The position numbers and the translations under genes are program-made. This document shows, piece after piece, positions 31,801-41,613 of a DNA stretch of 64,000 bases (positions are counted from its first letter, which is position 1; each line of letters begins with the position of its first letter). Source of the stretch: Strigamia acuminata (taxonomy: Eukaryota; Arthropoda; Chilopoda; Geophilomorpha; Linotaeniidae); NCBI GenBank assembly GCA_949358305.1, contig OX442322.1:7316001-7380000 (forward strand), in the 5' to 3' direction. Under the pieces are notes generated by a model, which worked only from the letters and a program-made list of their open reading frames with translations, was not told the DNA's origin and ran no database searches.

Positions 31801-34800
31801 ATGCAGACAGCAAGAGCCAACTTGAATTGGAATCGGTACACGAAGGAAACATCGGCTTTTGCTATGGACAATCGTGGATGCAATCAATCCCGACCTCCTC
31901 GTCCGATTTCGAAGGTTCGCTGTTTTAATTGCGGCTTTTTCGGCCACTACGTGAATAAGTGCCCCCGCCCTCGCAAACAGGGCAAGGAACCGCAACCGGT
32001 CGCGTCTCAACAAGGCCGACCCCGCAGTAAGAGCAAACGACGGCAGAATAACAGTTCGCAGCAATCCGGTGGTCAAAACCGTGATGTTTCTCGTCCCCGA
32101 AGGGACGCCGCTTACCTGTTGTCGGCTCCACCGGTGATCGAAGCTCCGGTTGTACATTTTCTCCAGTCCCACGAATGGATTGTCGATTGTGGGGCCACCG
32201 ACCACGTTTCGCACGTCAAAGCGTGGTTTACGAACTTTGTTTCCGTTGTCCCGTTCAACATCGAGTTAGGCCAGGGCAGTTCGAGGGTCACAGGCAAAGG
32301 TGACGTTCCGGTCAAGTCGCTCATCGATGGCTGCGAATGCACCGTATTGCTCCGCGACGTCTTATTCGCACCTGACTTCGGCGCAAATCTTATCTCGGTT
32401 TCTCGGATTGATAAATGCGGACATCACATCCACATTCACAACTCGGAATTGCATACGTATGAAACGGACATCAAACTAAGTGTTCTTCGGGCGAAACAGA
32501 AGTCTGGACTTTATTTCGTGGATGGGCTCATCTCGCCATTCGCCGCTCCGACTAATGTTTCGAGTTCGTCTGTTTCATCATCACTTCCGACTCCGACACC
32601 GACCACTCTAGTGACGAAGGAAGAGGACTTTCCCGCATTGCCCAAGTCTTCCAACAAGACTAAGAAGAAGTCGGCTGACAATATGACCGATTTCCGCTTG
32701 CCCGTCTCCTCCAACACCTTGCTTGTCCCTTCACTTTTCCCTACCAGTCCTGCTCCTATTCCCGGATCCCAACCTCAACAGATCCGGATGTATTCCAATG
32801 CCCTCACATCTCCTCCTCCCGTTGCCAAGTCAAACGCAGCATTACCTCCCAAACCAGTTAATCCTTTGGTTGCCAATGTCGCAGACGCCACGGGATTGTG
32901 GCACGGCAGGCTGGGTCACCTGCATACGAAGGCCATGCGGACTTTAGCGGCTAACTCCCAGGTTTATGGGCTTGATCCAGCTGCTGTTCGCCAGGAACTT
33001 TCCTGCAACACGTGCCGTGTTGCCAAGTCCACGCGTGCTCCACATAAGCCAATTTCCGCGCCTTCAACCACGAAACCGCTTGAATTGCTTCACATGGACG
33101 TCTGGGGCCCGTCGAGACTGCCTTCCATCGGCGGTGCTAATTTTGCCTTCACCATTATCGATGACGCCACCAGGTACGCCTGGCTTTTCCCGATCGCCCG
33201 TAAATCTGATGTTTTTGCTACGTTTAAAGACTTTGTTTCCCGCGTTGAACGTATTGCTGATTGCCGAATTAAAACAATTCGCACCGACCGTGGAGGAGAA
33301 TTCATTTCGAGGGATTTTGACCGTTTTCTTGCCGACAAGGGTATTGTTGCTCAACGGACCAATCCCGCATCGCCACAGATGAACGGTGTCGCCGAACGCC
33401 TGAACCGGACAATGGGCGACTATCTCCGCTCCATCAACTCCGAAACCGGATTTTCGCACACGCTTTGGGCTGAACTTGCCGTGACGTTCACATATATCAA
33501 AAACCGCAGTCCGCATTCGAAGCTCAACGACGAAATCCCATACATTTTGTGGCGCCAGCGTGCTCTTTCCGTCAGACATTTTCGTAAGATTGGTTCCAAG
33601 TGCTGGGTACACTTCACCGCACCTGGACGCAACAAACTGGATCCTCGAGCGTGGGAAGGATTTCTCGTTGGCTACGCTTCGGGAACTCGAGGGTATCGAG
33701 TGTGGAATCCGGCTACGAACACCGTCACCGAATCTGTTCACGTCCAAATCGATGAACGGCAGAACTTTAAGCGCTCGCCCTTTTATGTTCCAGATCCGGA
33801 TGACAATGCTCCACCCATGGAGGAGCCTGCTCGTGGCCACATCCCGTCACGTGTCACTTTTCGTGATAACTTTCCAACTCAGCCTTGGCCTCGTCGACGT
33901 CACGATTCGGATAACGACTCTTCTGCTGACAGCATTGACGAGGATGGTATTGCCAGTCGTGCTCCCTCCGTCGCTTCGAGTGCTCCGTCTTTCGCTTCAT
34001 TCGCACCATCTCTTCCTACAGCTGATGGTCTTATCGCCGCTGCTGACGGCTTAGCTGCTACGACTGATGGCTCTGTTACCGACGCTGATGGCTCTGTTAC
34101 CGTCGCTGATGGCTCCGATAATGTTACGACCATTGCAGGACATGGACAATTTACTCCGACCGTACGTTCCACCCGCTTGCCTCATCTACGGCGTTCGATG
34201 TCCTATCCATCTCTCCCGGGTCTTGACGACACCGCAGCGATGTCTGAACAGGGTTCAGATTTTGACGAAGACCTTCTCGACGAAGCGGCTGCCTTGCCTG
34301 TCCGACTTCCGGGTACGCCTAATTTGGCGCCTTTACGCGCTCTTCATTGCCCTTGGAGTTTTGTTGGCGGCGTTTCGCCCTTCAGCGGATGGAGGAGAGA
34401 AGAGCATCTCCGGAAAGATCAGGTTCCGGGGAGGATTAAAGTCGACGTTTATTATTATCCGGAGCACGGTGTCCGCTTGCGGTCGCACACAGATATCGCC
34501 GCTTATTGTTTCGCACACCGGATACCGTATGATGAGTCCGTTTTCTTCTTCGGCAATTTAGAACACCACATGCCATATGCTCCGCCATCGCCTCCTCGTG
34601 TCCACATGTGTTTTCGGGAACCGGCCACATACGCCGAAGCTGTGAAATTGCCCGAAGCACCGAAATGGACCGAAGCAATCGACGAGGAACTTTCGACTTT
34701 CAAGCAACGAGACGTTTATAAGGAGGTTCCGAGACCCCCTGACAAGACTGTGCTCGGTTGCAAATGGATTTTTAAGTTCAAAAGTGACATTACCGGAAAG

Positions 34801-36144
34801 ATTACCCGATATCGTGCTCGACTGGTCGCCCAAGGATTTCGGCAGACAATGGGCGTTGACTACGATGAAGTTTTTAGTCCCGTAGTCAATTTTGTCCTAA
34901 TCCGTTTCTTCTTTTGTCTGCTGGTTATTCTCCTCGGATGGAGGGACACGCACCTCGACGTGAAATGTGCCTACCTCTACGGCGACCTTGACCACGAGAT
35001 TTATATGCGGATTCCCGCTGGTGCCACATGTTCCTCGCCCGACAACGTATGGTTGTTGACCAAGTCGCTTTACGGTCTTCACCAGTCGGGGCGCATGTGG
35101 TACCAGAAACTTAATGAAACATTGACAGAACTCGGATTTCAAAAGTTTCCAGCATGTAATTGTGTGTACGCCTACGGACATTCGGCCATTATGCTGGTAT
35201 ACGTCGACGATATTGTTTTATTTTATGCTTCGGAAAACATCAGGGATCGAATACTCAAGCTGATCACGAGTAAATTCGACATCGTCGACCTGGGGCCAAT
35301 CACCAAACTGCTGCGAGTCGAGTTCGAGCGTCGTGACGGGAAAGTCTTTATGACTCAACGCAATTACATTGACAAACTCCTCAAAAAGTTTAATGTTTCA
35401 TCTGACGCGCTCATCAAGGTGCCAGTCACACCTGGGACCACGTTAGTCAAGGGACCGCTCACCGACCTTCCGGATTTTCCGTATCGATCACTCGTCGGAT
35501 CTTTATTGTTCCTGGCTTCACGTACTCGCCCCGACATTTTGTACTCGGTGATCGCATTATCGCAGTACAACAACTGCTACACCGAGAGCCATATCAAGTG
35601 TTTGCTGCAGGTCCTTCGTTACGTCGCGAACACGAGCGAGTACGCCATCGAACTTTCGAAATGCGATTCGAGTCAACTGTGGGGTTGCACAGACGCCTCT
35701 TGGGCCTCCGACATCGCTACATCGAGATCATTCGGCGGATACATTGTTTACATCGGAAGTGTGCCCATTGGCTGGAGCTGCAAGAAGCAGACCAGCGTCG
35801 CTTGCTCCACAATGGAAGCCGAATTTGTGGCACTTGTCGAAATCGTCAAAGAACTCTATTGGCTCGACAGTATTTATCAAGTGTTTCCACCTTTACATCG
35901 GTTATCGAAACCGATCATATTTTCCGATGCCCTCGCCTCGATTCAGTTCACGAACAACGACATCGAGAACTCGAAAACGAAACATATTCGAGTGAAGTTT
36001 CACTGGCTTCGTGAGTGGCACATTGCCGGATGTTTCGAACTCCGCAAAATTCCGGGTGAGATAAATGTATCCGACATTTTCACCAAGTGGCTCAGTTCAG
36101 AGCGTCTTCGAAATTTATTATCTCGGATTTTCGTCTCGAAGTAA
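31801..36144 (+). CDS. gag-pol: C3 Gag-Pol polyprotein lacking the capsid domain
   Basis: 1447 codons, open throughout. The ATG at 31801 sits where the C4 start lies. After about 12 residues it jumps to the region just before the zinc knuckle (CFNCGFFGHYVNKC), so roughly 180 residues of Gag capsid present in C4 are missing. The rest is complete: protease (DCGATDH), integrase HHCC (WHGRLGHLH...CNTCRVAK), DDE core (MDVWGP, RTDRGGEF, NGVAERLNR), RT with YVDD (LVYVDDIVLF) and RNase H (CTDASWAS, STMEAEFVAL). Unless the deletion is recent, the copy must have relied on capsid supplied by another element such as C4. Confidence 0.9.
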   Translation: MQTARANLNWNRYTKETSAFAMDNRGCNQSRPPRPISKVRCFNCGFFGHYVNKCPRPRKQGKEPQPVASQQGRPRSKSKRRQNNSSQQSGGQNRDVSRPRRDAAYLLSAPPVIEAPVVHFLQSHEWIVDCGATDHVSHVKAWFTNFVSVVPFNIELGQGSSRVTGKGDVPVKSLIDGCECTVLLRDVLFAPDFGANLISVSRIDKCGHHIHIHNSELHTYETDIKLSVLRAKQKSGLYFVDGLISPFAAPTNVSSSSVSSSLPTPTPTTLVTKEEDFPALPKSSNKTKKKSADNMTDFRLPVSSNTLLVPSLFPTSPAPIPGSQPQQIRMYSNALTSPPPVAKSNAALPPKPVNPLVANVADATGLWHGRLGHLHTKAMRTLAANSQVYGLDPAAVRQELSCNTCRVAKSTRAPHKPISAPSTTKPLELLHMDVWGPSRLPSIGGANFAFTIIDDATRYAWLFPIARKSDVFATFKDFVSRVERIADCRIKTIRTDRGGEFISRDFDRFLADKGIVAQRTNPASPQMNGVAERLNRTMGDYLRSINSETGFSHTLWAELAVTFTYIKNRSPHSKLNDEIPYILWRQRALSVRHFRKIGSKCWVHFTAPGRNKLDPRAWEGFLVGYASGTRGYRVWNPATNTVTESVHVQIDERQNFKRSPFYVPDPDDNAPPMEEPARGHIPSRVTFRDNFPTQPWPRRRHDSDNDSSADSIDEDGIASRAPSVASSAPSFASFAPSLPTADGLIAAADGLAATTDGSVTDADGSVTVADGSDNVTTIAGHGQFTPTVRSTRLPHLRRSMSYPSLPGLDDTAAMSEQGSDFDEDLLDEAAALPVRLPGTPNLAPLRALHCPWSFVGGVSPFSGWRREEHLRKDQVPGRIKVDVYYYPEHGVRLRSHTDIAAYCFAHRIPYDESVFFFGNLEHHMPYAPPSPPRVHMCFREPATYAEAVKLPEAPKWTEAIDEELSTFKQRDVYKEVPRPPDKTVLGCKWIFKFKSDITGKITRYRARLVAQGFRQTMGVDYDEVFSPVVNFVLIRFFFCLLVILLGWRDTHLDVKCAYLYGDLDHEIYMRIPAGATCSSPDNVWLLTKSLYGLHQSGRMWYQKLNETLTELGFQKFPACNCVYAYGHSAIMLVYVDDIVLFYASENIRDRILKLITSKFDIVDLGPITKLLRVEFERRDGKVFMTQRNYIDKLLKKFNVSSDALIKVPVTPGTTLVKGPLTDLPDFPYRSLVGSLLFLASRTRPDILYSVIALSQYNNCYTESHIKCLLQVLRYVANTSEYAIELSKCDSSQLWGCTDASWASDIATSRSFGGYIVYIGSVPIGWSCKKQTSVACSTMEAEFVALVEIVKELYWLDSIYQVFPPLHRLSKPIIFSDALASIQFTNNDIENSKTKHIRVKFHWLREWHIAGCFELRKIPGEINVSDIFTKWLSSERLRNLLSRIFVSK

Positions 36145-36191
36145 CTTTTTTCGATTGTTTAGCACCGACATTTTACATCGAAGGAGGGAAT

Positions 36192-36748
36192 TGTTGGACT
36201 TTGGAACCACTTTTGAGTTATTTAAATCATTTTTCGATGTGAAATGGCTTTGAAACGTTTATTTTATCATTTATTGGTAATTGTTTCCATTTTCCTGGGT
36301 TATTCAGTGTTTATTTAGTGTTTTCATGCTTGTTTGTCAGGAGAATGCATGATACCGGGTTAAATGTACTCAATACATTAGGTTTCATGCATCCTCTATC
36401 TTGTTCTTATGTTTTTCATTATTATTGTTTATAATATCGGCCACCAGATGTCTCTGGCACATTACAAATGGCTGCTCACACGGGTAGTGTGTTTCCTTGT
36501 GTTTGTCCAGTGATTCTGGACCCATTATGTAAGTTTTCTCTTAATAAATGTTATATTTTTGGTTAACTATTGTATTTAGTTCGGCACTACACGTTTCTAT
36601 AAGTGTAGTGCACGCGAATTTGATCGTAAGTCCGCTCAAACTCGCGTACGCGCATCACGCGCATTTGTCCGCACTTAGAAGTGCGTTTGACTCAGTTTTA
36701 CGCTTCCTATCGCCTATTTCGGCGATATTTTTGCGCCACACAGCTACA
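36192..36748 (+). repeat. C3 3' LTR
   Basis: 557 bp, nearly identical to 23476-24032 (changes seen near 23558/36274 and 23722/36438). Preceded by the polypurine tract GAAGGAGGGAAT at 36180-36191. Confidence 0.93.
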
Positions 36749-36753
36749 CATAA

Positions 36754-37335
36754 TTTATATAAAAATGTTTACTGTTGATATACTGGAAAACAACGAACGT
36801 TCCTTGGCGGTTGAGCGAGATACTAACTTCGGTGCGAATTGGAAAAAACACAGTCGGTGTTTTCGGTAGTGGGTCGCTCGTGGGAACTGATGATATTGAA
36901 TAAATCAAATCAATATCCACCAGGTATAATGTGTATTGCATTTTGTAACTCACCGAAAGTTGAATTTTGAGGTCAAAAACGCAGAAAATATTCCAAGTGT
37001 ATCACTCTCGGTTAACATTGAACTTAGCGGATAAGTGAGAAAATACTCTCCAACGGGGGGTTAGGGGAGTTTCGAGGGGTAATCTGATTGGCTCTTAATT
37101 ACTCATCTCGAAGTTTCTACTAACCCCAAAGGGGGACACGGATTCAAGTTAATGTTTACACGTAGACTAATTTAAATACAATCAGATCGTGCAGAAATAA
37201 CTCAAACAATTGTTAAATTTTATCCACATTCGCGAAAATGTTTTTATTTTAATAAAATTTAACAATCTTTCTGAATATATTAGAAATAAATGAATAAAGT
37301 TTTTTACTAAAATTATTCTTCTGATTTATCATGTT
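36754..37335 (-). other. G0 post-pol spacer, part 1
   Basis: About 580 bases after the pol stop, up to C3. No LTR, no polypurine tract and no credible ORF. It holds an imperfect inverted repeat around 37055-37128 (GGGGTTAG and TTCGAG on one arm, CTCGAA and CTAACCCC on the other). Confidence 0.5.
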
Positions 37336-40300
37336 TTAACCCAATTTGACATGTTTTAAACAATTTATTAATTGTACAAAATCATTCACGTATTTCGGGT
37401 TCGGTTTGGGTTTACGCTTAGACTGTCGAACGGGAGACGGAAATCTTTTCCTCTTTTTAGTTGACGTTTGAGGATTCTCGCCTTCTTTAGAAGGGATTGG
37501 AGGAGTTTCTTCCTCTTTTTCCTCATCTAAATCTTCGGATTCATCTAACACTTCGGTTTCCATGGATACAGGTTCATTTATCAATTCCGTAGAATTAATA
37601 ACTTGGCTTGTCATCCAGTCTGGAGTCGGATGCGATTCGTTAGTACCAACTTTCTGATCTAATGTCCATTCCTCAATCGGGTAACTTGGGATATAAGGCA
37701 TTAAATCCTGAATGTTGATCGCTTGGGCCTTCGTGTTATCGGAAAGCTTCCGTAACTCGTAGGAACCTCCGCCTAGAACTCTCGTAATTTCCCAAGGTCC
37801 ATCGCGTTTCTCAGCGAATCCTGCTGAAATCCCTTTATCCTTATTTGATAAAATATGTGTGGCTTTCCACACGAGATCTCCTTTAGCAAATTGGCAAATA
37901 TAATACCTGTATTTGTCTTTGTGTAACCGATCGTGCTTCTCATAATTCGACTGAATTTTTCGGTGCATCTCGCTGTGAGCACGTCTAATTACATCTAAAA
38001 TACTATATACGTAGGCTTCGGGATTTTCTTTGTCAAATTTGATGGCGTGTTTAGTAATACGCGGATCAAATGGCAAAGGAACACTTCTTCCCGTGTTTAA
38101 AATCATCGGTGAATAATTCGTTGCTTCGCTTTTGGCTGTTCGCATCGCAAAAGCAAAAGAATTCAAAAACTTTGGCCAGTGTGAGTGAATATCTGAGTAT
38201 AAAGCTAACATCATTTTCAAAGTTCTATTAGCACGCTCTGTAATGTTTGCAGCAGCGTGGTAAGGACTGATATGGGCTATATCAATGTAATTTCTTCGGC
38301 AGAACTCATTGAAAATAGTTGAGACGAATTGTTTGCCGTTGTCGGAGATTATCTTTTTGGGATATCCCCACCGGTGGAAAACTTCGCTCATTTTATTAAC
38401 GACGCATTCACTTGATGCTGTCGCCAAGGGAAAAACCTCAATCCACTTCGTACAATTATCAATGATTACTAAAATCCATTTTAATTGAGAACGACCGGCT
38501 GGTTTTGGTCCCATCAGATCAATACTCACTGTTTCCCATGGATTGGTCATGTTGTGGGGTGTGTAGTTCGCCCGATGTTTCTGGTGCTGACTAGGTTTGT
38601 ATTGTTGGCAATGAGTGCAACTGCGAACGTAGTTTCGAGTGTCTTTACTCATTTTAGGCCAAAAATACATTTGTTTGACTCTATCTAGAGTCTTGCTTAT
38701 GCCAGCGTGTCCTGTGAGAGGATGACTATGGCATGCGAATAATGCACGTCTCACGAGAGAGCGTGGAATTACCGCCTTAAAGCCGTTACCTGAGTCATTT
38801 AGCTCTTCCTCGTCGGTTGGAGCAAAATAAATTAGCATAACGCTTTTGTCCTCTCCTCTTGCATCGAGAGTATAGCCACGTATATCATTTAGCCAATGTT
38901 TATCCGTGACTTGTTTCTTTTGTTTTTCGCTTGCTTTTAGGAAAACAAGGATTTTACTGCATTCGGTGTCTTTCAACTGCGCTTCGATAATTTCTTGGCG
39001 AGTTGGTGGGACTACTTTCAGAATATCTGTTAATGCAGTGTGAATACTCTCGTGTTGGCACTTGTGAATATTTGTATGTTCACAATTTTCTCTTGTACAC
39101 CCTTTATCCTCCCCCTTTTCCTCAGAATTATGAAATCTGACAGAATGACATGATTCTGAGAAAACTTTCTGGTTAACTTCAACATTTGTTAAAAAATGTT
39201 TGCGTTCAACCGTGGTCACTTGCAGGGAAGCGCATCTATTTCCATTCCAAGTCGGATAGAAATGGGTAATTTCTTCCGGCTCGATATAGTCGTAGTCTGG
39301 GGTGTCCAATGCTGATAAGGGGGCTCGCGACAAGGCGTCGGCTACTTGATTCATTGCGCCGCGTCTAAAGTTAATTTTAAACGCGCCGCACTGGATCTTG
39401 ACGGCCCAACGTCCAAACCTTCCCGATGGTTCTGGCGTACTCATTAACCAGCTAAGGGCCTGAGCGTCGGACTCCAAAGTGAAAGTCGTGTACTCAATAT
39501 ACGGTCGAAACCGTTCAATTGCCCATACAACGGCTAAACATTCTAACTCCGGTGTGGAGTATCGTACTTCGGCCCCGTGTAGCACTCGGCTGGCGTACGC
39601 GACTGCCTTCGGGACCATTATTGATCTCTGTTTCTTTTCACAGAATAATTCTACATCTTGGCAGAGTACTGCCCCTAAACCTGTATGAGAAGCATCTGTC
39701 AAAATGACAAAAGGTTTATTCATGTCTGGCATGTGGAGGAGAGCTCGATCCTTGTCGCACAAAATATCTTTGATAGTTTCAAACGCAGCTATTTGTTGAC
39801 GATCCCATACGAAGGTGGCTTGGTCATGCATAATACTTGTCAATGGACGGGCAATGTTTGCGATGTTAGGAATAAATTTTCGGAAAAAATTTGCAAGTCC
39901 TATAAATCGCTGGATGTCTTTCGAACAAGTTCGTTTGGGGAAATTTCTTACAGCCGAGACTTTGTCGGGGTCTGGAAGAAGAGATCCTTCCGAAATTAAA
40001 TGGCCTAAAAATTGTAATGATGTTCGACCAAATTTCGATTTGTCCTTATTGATAGTTAGATTTGCGGCGTCTAACTTCTTAAGTACGTCTCTAATATGCA
40101 ATAAATGATTTTCCCATGTGTCTGAAAAAAATGATTATATCATCTAAATAGACAAGGGCGTGTTTGTATAAAGAATCACCTAACACTTTAGTCATGAGGT
40201 GTTGAAAAGAGCTAGGTGCATTACAAAGACCAAATGGCAATCTTTTGAATTGCAATTTGCCTTTTGGGGTGTAGAAAGCAGTTTTACTCTTGTCTTCCTC

Positions 40301-41613
40301 TTCCATTTCCATTTGATGATAACCTTTAGTTAAATCAATGGATGTAAAGTATTTTGCCTGATTAGTATGATGAATCAAAAGATCAATGCTAGGCATCTGG
40401 ATTGCGTCAACTTCCGTGATTGCATTCAACCAACGGTAATCTATACACAAGCGGTATTTTCCGCCGGGTTTAGCCACTATAACGGGGTGACTTATGTACG
40501 GGCCGGTTGCAGGCTCGATTAAACCATCGGCCTCCAATTCCTCGACCAATTCAGTCATTATGGCTTTCTTAGCCGGATTATACATCCTATAAGGTTGGTG
40601 TTTCCAAGTAGCACCAGGTTTAAACTTAATACTATGCTTGGCAACCTTCGTACAGCCCAATTGGTCTCGAAATACGTTTTTTAAGTCTAAAAGAACGTTT
40701 ACGAGTAGTTGTTTTTCTTCAATTGAACTGTCGCAACCTTCGACAAGTTTCTCAGCCCAGTCAGGTGAGGTGGGTACTTCTTCTCCTTGCAAATTAAAAG
40801 TCTTAATATTTGCTAAACAACAATTAAGCTCCGTGGTCTCGTATGGCGCCGTCCATCCTGGCATATCATCACAGGTGAACACCGCTCGTTTCGGATTCAG
40901 GTTAACTCCTGTTCTACGCATGAAGTTATGTCCTAAAATTAATCCACATACATTTTTCTGTAAAATGATGAAGTTAATTGGCGTAACTTTCTTCTTATTC
41001 GCCCATTTCACACAAAGTGTAACTTGGCCGAGTGGGCAATGGTCTATGCCAACGGCACAAACTCTCATTCCACGTGGACATTCTTGAATGAATTCTACGG
41101 GGATCTCTGTGTTTGAGAGGAGTTGAATTCCAATAAAGCACTGTGTAGCGCCGGAATCTACTAATGCGTTGTAGTTCAAACCTCCAATTTGAACGTTCAT
41201 ACGCGGATCGTCTTTACAACCATTCATAAGTTTGCTACTACACATTTTTCCAAGAAATTCTACTCTTTCTTTGCCATTCTATTTTTCAATTTTAAGAAGT
41301 TTTCTTAATTTGAATACTTTGGGTTTAAGAGGTTTCTTTGGTGCATTCCATTTACCGTTGAAAATACTTAAATTTTCTAACTGGTCAGTCATTGCTTGTA
41401 AATTCTCTTCGACACCACCAGTAGAACTACTGGTTCGCCGACAGACAGGTACAGCCTCATAAGATATTACTAATGAAGGTGGTTTATTTACAGTCTCATC
41501 AAGGTATGGAACTGTCAAATGTTTAGGTTTACGAAAAAATAAATTATCCGACAATTCCGAAAAAGGAAGTGGTTCATTAGACGGGGGTTGGGAAATTGGT
41601 TCAACCCCCTGAA
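37336..41613 (-). pseudogene. pol: G0 Pol polyprotein (protease, RT, RNase H, integrase), broken
   Basis: Read by -1 frameshift from gag. In order: aspartic protease (VDSGATQCFIG), RT with YLDD, RNase H (LTDASHTGLGAVL and a later DAQALSWLM), integrase HHCC zinc finger (HPLTGHAG...CTHCQQYK), DDE core (SIDLMGPKP, SDNGKQF, NITERANR) and a GPY/F-like C-terminal module (KRDGPWEITRV). Two breaks are visible. A TAG at 41281-41279 lies upstream of the protease. A 1-base gain in the A run at 40125-40131 (plus-strand view) shifts the frame just after YLDD, and all remaining domains continue in the new frame to 37336. Otherwise the domain series is complete. It resembles G3 Pol most closely (shared SIDLMGPKP, RDGP and PYLP/PYIP signatures). 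Confidence 0.85.

Larger units (their letters stand above)
23476..36748 (+). mobile_element. C3: Ty1/copia element interrupted by C4
   Basis: The 557-bp LTRs (two or so differences) and the 5-bp duplication CATAA (23471-23475, 36749-36753) define it. Its leader is split at 24629 by C4. Without C4 it is about 6.5 kb. It lies in the spacer of G0 between pol and the third ORF. Confidence 0.93.

Noticed and set aside
36754-37335. The 3' LTR of G0 expected after pol
   Set aside because: No match to the 5' LTR segments, no polypurine tract and no TG/CA edges; the third ORF further left fits a longer element better.
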